A program made the position numbers and the translations under genes. 14,634 nt of DNA, from NCBI GenBank assembly GCA_026400595.1, contig JAPLOT010000055.1:1-14634 (forward strand), in the 5' to 3' direction. This document shows, in pieces, positions 6,702 through 12,690 of the stretch; position 1 is the first letter of the stretch; every line of letters starts with the position of its first letter. Under the pieces are notes generated by a model. It had not been told where the DNA came from, did not search any database, and worked only from the letters and a program-made list of their open reading frames with translations. The DNA is from Alphaproteobacteria bacterium (GTDB lineage Bacteria > Pseudomonadota > Alphaproteobacteria > Rhizobiales > Aestuariivirgaceae).

Positions 6702-9161
6702 ATGTCCAAGTCCCTGCCCGCGCGCGCCGATGTCGTGATCATCGGTGGCGGAATCGTCGGTTGCTCGATCGCCCATCACCTGACCAAGGAGGGCATCACC
6801 GATGTGGTCCTTCTTGAGCGCAAGCAGCTCACCTCCGGCACCACCTGGCATGCCGCCGGCCTCGTCGGTCAGCTCCGCGCCTCGCGCAACCTGACCGAAC
6901 TCGCCAAGTACACCACCGGCCTCTTCGAAGGCCTCGAGAAGGAAACCGGCCAGGCCACCGGATTCAAGCAGAACGGCTCGATCTCGATCGCGCTGACCGA
7001 TGGCCGCCTTGAGGAGCTCATGCGAGGCGCCTCCATGGCCAAGAACTTCGGCCTTGAGGTGCAGGTCATCTCGACTGGAGAGATCAAGGAACGCCTGCCC
7101 CACTACAACATGGAGAATGTCGCTGGCGGCGTCTTTCTCCCGAAGGACGGACAGGTCAATCCGATCGATGTGACCCAGGCCCTCGCTGCCGGCGCCCGCT
7201 CGCGTGGCGCCCGGATCTTCGAGAATACCAAGGTCATCCGCATCCTGGTCAAGGACGGCAAGGCGGTCGGCGTGGAAACCGACGGTGGCACCATCCTGGC
7301 CGACAAGGTCGTCGTCGCCTCCGGCATGTGGTCGCGCGATCTCGGCCGCTCCATCGGCGTCAACATTCCGCTGCATGCCTGCGAGCATTTCTACATCGTC
7401 TCGGAACCCATCGCGGACCTGCCGCGCAACATGCCGGTGGTGCGCGTGCCGGACGAATGCACCTACTACAAGGAGGATGCGGGCAAGCTCATGGTCGGCG
7501 CCTTCGAACCCAAGGCCAAGCCCTGGGGCGGCGGCGGCATCGACGAGGACCATGCCTTCGTCACGCTGCCGGAAGACATGGACCACTTCGAGCCGATCCT
7601 CGCAAATGCCATCAACCGCGTACCACTCCTCGAAACGGCCGGAATCCAGCTTTTCTTCAATGGCCCGGAAAGCTTCACGCCCGATGTCCGCTACTATCTT
7701 GGCGAGGCGCCTGAAGTGAAGGACGTCTATGTCGCCACCGGCTTCAACTCCATCGGCATCCAATCGTCGGGGGGCGCGGGCCTGGTACTCGCCAAGTGGA
7801 TCAAGAACGGTCACCCGCCGATGGACGTGAACGGCATCGACATCCGCCGCATCCATCCCTTCCAGTCGGTCAAGAACTACGTGCGCGAACGCGTGTCCGA
7901 AAGCCTCGGCCTGCTCTACGCCATGCACTGGCCCTATCGCCAGGCCGAGACGGCACGCGGCGTGCGGCGATCGCCGCTTTATCCGTACACGAAGCAACTG
8001 GGCGCCGTCTTCGGCGAGGTGAACGGCTGGGAGCGCCCCAACTGGTACGTACGCGACGGCGTCAAGCCGGAATACGAATACAGCTATGGCCGCCAGAACT
8101 GGTTCCCCTGTGCCGACTACGAGGCCAAGCAGCTGATGAACAACTGCGCCTTCTTCGACCAGGCGAGCTTCGCCAAGTATGCGGTCGAGGGCCGCGATGC
8201 CTGCAGGGTACTCAACCGCATCAGTGCCAACAACGTGGACGTCGAGCCCGGCCGGATCGTCTATACGCAATGGCTCAACGAACGCGGCGGCATCGAAGCG
8301 GACCTCACCGTGACACGGCTTGCCGAAGACCGTTTCATGGTCGTGACCGGTTCAGTGCCGCAGACCCGCGACATGGCCTGGCTGAAACGCCACACGCCCG
8401 ACGATGCCAACTGCATCGCCATCGACATCACCTCGGGATTGCCGATGATTGCCATCATGGGACCGAAGTCCCGCGCGTTGCTTGAAAAGCTGTCTGGCGC
8501 CGATCTCTCCAATGCGGCCTTCCCCTTCGGCACGTCGAAGGAAATCGAGATCGGCTATGCCCGCCTGCGCGCCAGCCGCATCACCTATGTGGGCGAACTG
8601 GGTTGGGAACTCTACGTGCCGGCCGAGTTTGCCGCCCATGTCTTCGAAACGCTGCAAACCGAAGGAACCGTGTTTGGCCTCACACCCGCCGGCATGCACA
8701 CCATGAACAACTGCCGCATGGAGAAGGCCTACCGCCACTGGGGCCACGACATCTCCGACGAGGAGACGCCGATCGAGGCGGGCCTGGGCTTTGCCCTCGC
8801 CTGGGACAAGCCCGGCGGTTTCATCGGCCGCGAGGCCCTGCTGAAGCAGCGTGACCGCAAGCAGCAGCCCAAGCGCATGGTCTGCCTCGCGCTGGACGAC
8901 AATTCCGCCACGGCACCGATGATCTATCACGAAGAGCCGATCTACCGCGATGGCGTGATCGTGGGTTCCACCACCTCGGGCGCCTGGGGGCACCGGGTGA
9001 ACCTCTCGCTCGGCCTGGGCTATGTCCGCAATGAGTCAGGGGTCACGAAGGAATGGATCGACTCGGGCAAATGGGAAATCGAACTTGCCTGGAAGCGCTA
9101 CCCGGCCCGCGTTCAGCTGCAGAGCTTCTATGATCCGAGGGGCGAACGCATCAAAGCCTAG
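6702..9161 (+). CDS. Dimethylglycine/sarcosine dehydrogenase-type flavoprotein with GcvT folate domain
   Basis: This 819-aa protein has the layout of mitochondrial dimethylglycine and sarcosine dehydrogenases. A FAD-binding DAO domain (about 8-365) starts VVIIGGGIVGCSIAHHL. A middle FAD-oxidoreductase domain spans about 370-425, a GcvT-like tetrahydrofolate domain about 430-715, and a C-terminal barrel about 720-810. LTSGTTWHAAGLVGQLR contains His50, at the position of the histidine that binds FAD covalently in the mammalian enzymes. Family members oxidatively demethylate N-methylglycines and pass the one-carbon unit to tetrahydrofolate. The exact substrate here (dimethylglycine, sarcosine or a related amine) is not decided by sequence alone. 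The ATG at 6702 has GGAG 10 nt upstream. It is divergent from rhodanese-metZ and precedes, by 236 nt, a permease cassette that may import its substrate or a precursor. Confidence 0.93.
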   Translation: MSKSLPARADVVIIGGGIVGCSIAHHLTKEGITDVVLLERKQLTSGTTWHAAGLVGQLRASRNLTELAKYTTGLFEGLEKETGQATGFKQNGSISIALTDGRLEELMRGASMAKNFGLEVQVISTGEIKERLPHYNMENVAGGVFLPKDGQVNPIDVTQALAAGARSRGARIFENTKVIRILVKDGKAVGVETDGGTILADKVVVASGMWSRDLGRSIGVNIPLHACEHFYIVSEPIADLPRNMPVVRVPDECTYYKEDAGKLMVGAFEPKAKPWGGGGIDEDHAFVTLPEDMDHFEPILANAINRVPLLETAGIQLFFNGPESFTPDVRYYLGEAPEVKDVYVATGFNSIGIQSSGGAGLVLAKWIKNGHPPMDVNGIDIRRIHPFQSVKNYVRERVSESLGLLYAMHWPYRQAETARGVRRSPLYPYTKQLGAVFGEVNGWERPNWYVRDGVKPEYEYSYGRQNWFPCADYEAKQLMNNCAFFDQASFAKYAVEGRDACRVLNRISANNVDVEPGRIVYTQWLNERGGIEADLTVTRLAEDRFMVVTGSVPQTRDMAWLKRHTPDDANCIAIDITSGLPMIAIMGPKSRALLEKLSGADLSNAAFPFGTSKEIEIGYARLRASRITYVGELGWELYVPAEFAAHVFETLQTEGTVFGLTPAGMHTMNNCRMEKAYRHWGHDISDEETPIEAGLGFALAWDKPGGFIGREALLKQRDRKQQPKRMVCLALDDNSATAPMIYHEEPIYRDGVIVGSTTSGAWGHRVNLSLGLGYVRNESGVTKEWIDSGKWEIELAWKRYPARVQLQSFYDPRGERIKA

Positions 9162-9190
9162 CTGGGTGGATGCAGAAACCTGACTGCTGA

Positions 9191-9208
9191 TTGGGCATGG
9201 CGGCCCAA
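9191..9208. promoter_or_regulatory. Inverted repeat TTGGGC-N6-GCCCAA after the dehydrogenase gene
   Basis: The 6-bp arms at 9191-9196 and 9203-9208 lie 30-47 nt after the dehydrogenase stop codon. As RNA they would form a 6-bp stem with a 6-nt loop, and a short TTGTTTT follows about 9 nt later, so it may act as a weak terminator. The same GCCCAA half-site recurs downstream at 9235-9240 and 9255-9260, which points instead to a protein binding site controlling the permease cassette. Both readings are inference. Confidence 0.4.
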
Positions 9209-9234
9209 CCTGCCATTGTTTTCAGCACAATCTT

Positions 9235-9260
9235 GCCCAACTCCTTCGCAATCTGCCCAA
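9235..9260 (+). promoter_or_regulatory. Direct repeat of TGCCCAA, 20-bp period, upstream of the permease cassette
   Basis: TGCCCAA occurs at 9234-9240 and 9254-9260, each preceded by AATCT (with an extra T in the first copy). The 20-bp period is about two helical turns, so a dimeric regulator could bind both from one DNA face. A TTGACT at 9277-9282 is a possible -35, but no good -10 is seen at the right distance. Together with the upstream inverted repeat, this makes the 9162-9397 spacer a likely control region. Confidence 0.35.
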
Positions 9261-9397
9261 AACTCGGACAGCTTTCTTGACTTTCGTCGAAGGTCGATGT
9301 TTCCTCTCATCAAATAAAGTTGCCCCTCAGCAAACCGACTCACTGGGGCGGATCCGCACGCAGGGGGACAAAGGGCGGGTCTGCGGGAGGAAATACA

Positions 9398-9685
9398 ATG
9401 TCTGACCTCAATCAACGCATTGAGGCCATGTACCGTGCCGACGTGCGCGGTGCCTGGACCTTCGTTGCTCTTCTGTGGATCGTCGTCCTATTCGTTCTCT
9501 TCATGTCCTGGCCACATATCCCCGACAGCACGGTTCGTGGCGTCGTGGTTCTGGCCGCCGCTGCCGTGCTGATCTTCAACACGGCGTCCATTGCCGCCAT
9601 GGTGAAGCACTACGCCGAGGACAAGGAATTCATCTATGGCCTCGACATCAAGATGCTCGACCAGTCGCGGCAGAACAGGGGCTGA
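9398..9685 (+). CDS. Small two-helix membrane protein, first gene of the permease cassette
   Basis: This 95-aa protein has two predicted membrane helices, about residues 20-41 (WTFVALLWIVVLFVLFMSW) and 48-69 (VVVLAAAAVLIFNTASIAAM). A charged N-terminus (MSDLNQRIEAMYRADVRG) and a charged C-terminal tail (KHYAEDKEFIYGLDIKMLDQ) flank them. I recognise no named family. The ATG at 9398 follows GGGAGG at 7-nt spacing, a strong site; the open frame further upstream is not protein-like. It ends 11 nt before the next small membrane protein gene. The same-strand, evenly spaced arrangement with the APC permease suggests an accessory transporter subunit, by analogy with small partners of other secondary transporters. 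Confidence 0.85.
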   Translation: MSDLNQRIEAMYRADVRGAWTFVALLWIVVLFVLFMSWPHIPDSTVRGVVVLAAAAVLIFNTASIAAMVKHYAEDKEFIYGLDIKMLDQSRQNRG

Positions 9686-9696
9686 GGGAGGGCAAC

Positions 9697-10077
9697 ATGG
9701 CAAAGTACACACCACCCGAACAATCCAAGGCGATGCAGTGGGTCGACATCATATTTGTCGTCGCCGCCATCTTCTTTGCACTCTGGTTCCCCCTCTGGAT
9801 GGGCTGGGCCGGCGTCTCGCGCGCGATTGAGAAGATCGACAACCCGACCTGGGAAGCGCTGGGCCAGACGCCTGCGCAGGTCGAACAATGGGTCAAGCTC
9901 GGCTTCGCGGATGCCGCTGCGGCGCATGACATCATCCAGAACAAGTTCGACTATCATATCGACTGGATGCAGCTCATCATCCTGGCGATCGTCATAATCG
10001 GCTACTTTGTCTTTCTCTTCCAGGCTTCCGACAAGGAATACCGCGAAGTGATCGACGAAAAATTCAACGGCAAGTGA
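9697..10077 (+). CDS. Small membrane protein with two helices and a middle soluble loop, permease cassette
   Basis: This 126-aa protein has a hydrophobic helix at about residues 14-40 (VDIIFVVAAIFFALWFPLWM). A loop of about 50 residues follows with a Trp-containing amphipathic stretch (TWEALGQTPAQVEQWVKLGF), and then a second helix at about 93-115 (MQLIILAIVIIGYFVFLFQA). The end is charged (DKEYREVIDEKFNGK). With both ends on the same side, the loop would face the other side of the membrane; the charge pattern favours a periplasmic loop, but this is not certain. No family was recognised. The ATG follows GAGGGAGG at good spacing, 11 nt after the previous gene. It probably acts with the adjacent permease. 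Confidence 0.85.
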   Translation: MAKYTPPEQSKAMQWVDIIFVVAAIFFALWFPLWMGWAGVSRAIEKIDNPTWEALGQTPAQVEQWVKLGFADAAAAHDIIQNKFDYHIDWMQLIILAIVIIGYFVFLFQASDKEYREVIDEKFNGK

Positions 10078-10088
10078 GGGGGCCGGTC

Positions 10089-10250
10089 ATGTGGATAACC
10101 GTTGTCAACATCGGCTGGGCCGTATCCGCCCTGCTTGTCGCCTGGATGGTCTATGACTGGTTCAGGATCGACTCGACCTACTCGGAAGCCACGCTGACAT
10201 CCTCGCGCGAAGGCGAGATCGAAGCGGCATCCGAAAAGCACAAGCTCTGA
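10089..10250 (+). CDS. 53-residue single-helix membrane protein, permease cassette
   Basis: The frame encodes 53 residues: a hydrophobic N-terminal helix (MWITVVNIGWAVSALLVAWM), then VYDWFRIDST and a hydrophilic tail rich in Ser, Glu and Lys ending SEKHKL. The ATG at 10089 follows an AGGGGG ribosome binding site at about 6 nt. The gene sits 11 nt after the preceding stop and 10 nt before the permease start, exactly filling the gap at the same spacing as its neighbours. That fit is the main evidence that it is translated. It is short enough for automatic annotation to miss. No family was recognised. A role as a single-span accessory subunit of the permease is inferred from position. Confidence 0.8.
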   Translation: MWITVVNIGWAVSALLVAWMVYDWFRIDSTYSEATLTSSREGEIEAASEKHKL

Positions 10251-10260
10251 GGAGGCGAAC

Positions 10261-11664
10261 ATGGCAAAAGCTGCACAAGCCTCTTCCTCCGCCGTCCAGC
10301 GGGTCTCGCTGCTCCGCGTCCTCGGTCCCGCCCATGTCTGGGCCTTGGGCGTCGGCATCGTGCTCGTGGGCGAATACACCGGCTGGAACTTTGCCGCCGA
10401 CAAGGGCGGCACCCTGGCCGCGCTGATCATCTGCTGGGTGATTGGACTTCTCTACACGTCTGTCGCCATGATCGACTCGGAAGTGACCTCCACCGTCGCT
10501 GCCGCCGGAGGACAATACGCACAGGCCAAGCATATCGTCGGGCCGCTCATGGCCTTCAACGTCGCGCTTTACCTTGTCTTCGCATACACGATGCTTGAGG
10601 TATCGAACGCCATTCTGATCGCGGATACGATCAAGGCCTATGCCGGTGAAGGCTTCACCGACTGGCACTACCGCGGCGTGATCGCCACGGTCATCGTCGT
10701 CCTGGCAGCGCTCAATTACCGTGGCGTGCTGATGACGCTGAACGTGAACTTCGTGATCACCGCCATTGCCTATCTGGCCATTATCGTCCTCTTCTTCTCG
10801 GTTCAGCCGTGGAGTCAGGGCGCAGTGCTCAAGCTCGGCGAGATGGTGACGCCAGAAAACGCCTTGCCTTACGGATGGATCGGCGTGATTGCCGCCTTCC
10901 ATTGGGGCATCTGGTACTACCTCGGCATCGAGGGGACGACGCAGGCCGCGGAGGAAGTACGCTCGCCGGCACGCTCTCTCCCCTATGGCACCATGGCCGG
11001 CATGATCACGCTGCTGATCGGCGCGTCGCTCACCTGGTACATCTGCGCCTCTCTGATGCCGTGGCAATATCTGGGCTTCACCTACTATCCGCTGCTCGAT
11101 GCCGGCAAGCTGACGGGCAGTGCTGCGCTGGAGACGATGATGTTCGTCGCCACCATCCTGGCGGCCCTGGCTTCGGCCAACGGCTGCATCAACGATGCGG
11201 CGCGCGCCTGGTTCTCGCTGGGACGTGACCGCTACCTGCCGCAGTGGTTCTCGGCGGTTCATCCGAGATACAGGACGCCATACCGCTCCATCCTGTTCCT
11301 TCTGCCGATTGCCCTGGCCTTCGCCTTCATCGCGAACCTGGGCCAGGCCATTACCTTCTCGATCCTGTCGGGAATTCTGCAGTACACCTTCATGAGCATC
11401 AACATCATCAAGTTCCGCCAGAAGTGGCCCCTGGGAACGATCCGGCGGGGTTACACCCACCCGTTCCATCCCCTGCCGGCGATCGTGCTGTTCATCCTCT
11501 GTGTGGTGACATACTTCGCGATCTTCCTCGGCTATGGCGCGCAGCTCACGGCGATGGTGGTGTTCTACATCGTCATGTCACTGTGGTTCCATTTCTACCG
11601 CTATCGCTATGTCCGGCGCGGTGACCAGTTCACCATGCCCTGGCCAAAGCCTAACGGTTATTGA
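10261..11664 (+). CDS. APC-superfamily permease, ethanolamine/amino acid transporter-like
   Basis: This 467-aa protein has about 12 membrane helices. Helix 1 reads LGVGIVLVGEYTGWNFAADKGG (about 29-50), close in pattern to ethanolamine permeases (EAT family of the APC superfamily). The helix-6 region has GWIGVIAAFHWGIWYYLGIE followed by TTQAAEEVRSPARSLP (about 205-240). Also typical are SVAMIDSEVTSTVAAAGGQY (69-86) in helix 2-3 and ASANGCINDAARAWFSLGRDRYLP (315-338) before helix 9. Such proteins import amines or amino acids by cation symport or exchange; the substrate here is undetermined. The ATG follows GAGGAGG at ideal spacing. It is the fourth gene of a cassette with three small membrane proteins, lies downstream of a demethylating flavoprotein, and is followed by a strong hairpin. 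Confidence 0.93.
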   Translation: MAKAAQASSSAVQRVSLLRVLGPAHVWALGVGIVLVGEYTGWNFAADKGGTLAALIICWVIGLLYTSVAMIDSEVTSTVAAAGGQYAQAKHIVGPLMAFNVALYLVFAYTMLEVSNAILIADTIKAYAGEGFTDWHYRGVIATVIVVLAALNYRGVLMTLNVNFVITAIAYLAIIVLFFSVQPWSQGAVLKLGEMVTPENALPYGWIGVIAAFHWGIWYYLGIEGTTQAAEEVRSPARSLPYGTMAGMITLLIGASLTWYICASLMPWQYLGFTYYPLLDAGKLTGSAALETMMFVATILAALASANGCINDAARAWFSLGRDRYLPQWFSAVHPRYRTPYRSILFLLPIALAFAFIANLGQAITFSILSGILQYTFMSINIIKFRQKWPLGTIRRGYTHPFHPLPAIVLFILCVVTYFAIFLGYGAQLTAMVVFYIVMSLWFHFYRYRYVRRGDQFTMPWPKPNGY

Positions 11665-11682
11665 GTTTTTCAACAGCATGGG

Positions 11683-11709
11683 TATGGCCCGCCCCTCAGG
11701 CGGGCCATA
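11683..11709 (+). terminator. GC-rich hairpin after the permease gene
   Basis: A perfect 11-bp stem, TATGGCCCGCC (11683-11693) with GGCGGGCCATA (11699-11709), closes a 5-nt loop, 18 nt after the permease stop. GCAT (11676-11679) and ATGC (11709-11712) could extend it across a bulge. There is no T-run after the stem, so it is either a weak intrinsic terminator, an RNA-stabilising end, or an attenuator. Its 3' arm ends only 10 nt before the next start codon. Confidence 0.6.
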
Positions 11710-11719
11710 TGCTTGAGCG

Positions 11720-12403
11720 ATGACGTGGCAAACGGCAATCGGCATTCTGGCCGGCGTGGGGCTGGCATTCCTGCTGGCACGCCAGCTTCTGGCTGCCAGC
11801 GCACGCCGGGCAGCCGAGCCTGACATCCTCTTCGGTCGGGCACCGGACATTCTCGAGAACCCCAGGCTGGAGTCGACCGGAACCGTGGGGGTTCACCGGC
11901 TCCTGGGGGAATGGAACGGTCTTCCCGTTCAGATTCAAACAGTGGTGGACACCCTCGCGGTCCGCAAGTTGCCAAGCCTGTGGCTGATGGTGACGATCCC
12001 TGAACCCCTGCCCCTGCGTTCGACTTTTGATCTCATGATGCGCGCTGCCGGGCCAACTAGTTTCTCGAATTTCGATCTTCTTCCGCATGCCGTCCAGGTC
12101 CCCAGCGGTTTTCCGGAACATGCGGCGATCCGCACCGACGATCCTGCCCACCTTCTGCCTGCCCACGTCATCGCGCCGTATCTTGGCGCCTTCGACAATC
12201 CCCGAATGAAGGAACTCCTCATCTCGCCCAGGGGTCTGCGCCTCGTGCTGCAGATGGCGGAGGCCGACCGCGCGCGCTATGGCGTGTTCCGCCAGGCCGA
12301 TTTCGGGGAGGCGGTGCTTGAAGCTTCCATGCTCCAGGATATGCTGGTTCAACTTGCCGCAATCCGCCGCGCAATTCTCGACTGGAACGCCAGGACCACA
12401 TGA
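11720..12403 (+). CDS. Uncharacterised membrane-anchored protein
   Basis: This 227-aa protein has one N-terminal hydrophobic helix (about residues 5-25, TAIGILAGVGLAFLLARQLL) and a large soluble remainder. Recognisable pieces of the soluble part include GVHRLLGEWNGLPVQIQTVV, LAVRKLPSLWLMVTIPEPLP and a C-terminal helical stretch (ADFGEAVLEASMLQDMLVQL). No family or catalytic motif was recognised. The short anchor followed by mixed alpha/beta sequence suggests a tethered soluble domain; its side of the membrane is unclear. The start lies 10 nt after a strong hairpin and has only a weak GAG ribosome binding element. Its stop overlaps the next start (ATGA), so it is translationally coupled to the small membrane protein and, through that, to the amidohydrolase. 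Confidence 0.8.
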   Translation: MTWQTAIGILAGVGLAFLLARQLLAASARRAAEPDILFGRAPDILENPRLESTGTVGVHRLLGEWNGLPVQIQTVVDTLAVRKLPSLWLMVTIPEPLPLRSTFDLMMRAAGPTSFSNFDLLPHAVQVPSGFPEHAAIRTDDPAHLLPAHVIAPYLGAFDNPRMKELLISPRGLRLVLQMAEADRARYGVFRQADFGEAVLEASMLQDMLVQLAAIRRAILDWNARTT

Positions 12404-12690
12404 ACCGCCAGCCACTGAACCCCTATCTCGTCCTCGCCGCGGCAATCGTCATGCCCGGCGCCGGCCATGTGCTGCAGGGAAAGCCGCAACGTGGCCTGAT
12501 GTTCCTGTTCTTCACCATCATCCTCGGCTGGGTCAGCCTGCGCGTCATGCCCGACACCGCAAGCTTCTTCGCGCGCCATGTCGGCGGCATTTTCATCTAT
12601 GGCATCTCCATCATCGACGCCTACAGATCGGCCCGCATCAGCTGGGAAACCTGGAAGTACGCCGAAGCAAGGAAAACAGATACTCGCTGA
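12400..12690 (+). CDS. Small membrane protein with a PGAGH...GKPQRG motif
   Basis: This 96-aa protein starts with a hydrophobic segment ending in the motif PGAGHVLQGKPQRGLMFLFF (residues 19-38). This pattern of Pro-Gly, Gly, Gly-x-x-x-Arg-Gly between helices recurs in TM2-like small bacterial membrane proteins. A further helix (about 33-50) and a third hydrophobic stretch (GGIFIYGISIIDAYRSARIS) follow. The function is unknown. It overlaps the preceding gene by four bases (ATGA at 12400-12403) and its stop overlaps the amidohydrolase start (TGATG at 12688-12692), so three proteins are made from one coupled message. Confidence 0.85.
   Translation: MNRQPLNPYLVLAAAIVMPGAGHVLQGKPQRGLMFLFFTIILGWVSLRVMPDTASFFARHVGGIFIYGISIIDAYRSARISWETWKYAEARKTDTR

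Noticed and set aside
6663..8270. A 535-codon open frame on the minus strand opposite the dehydrogenase gene
   Set aside because: It mirrors the coding strand of a clear flavoprotein; its His/Asp/Val/Gly-rich composition is typical of antisense frames in high-GC DNA, and it has no recognisable domain.
10162..11469. A 435-codon minus-strand open frame opposite the permease
   Set aside because: It is hydrophilic, repetitive in Arg/Gly/Asp/His and lies entirely over a convincing permease gene; it is an antisense artefact.
12279..12689. N-terminal extension of the amidohydrolase
   Set aside because: It lies across two real genes in other frames and reads as Arg/His/Pro-rich non-protein sequence; the ATG at 12690 begins the family's first beta strand.
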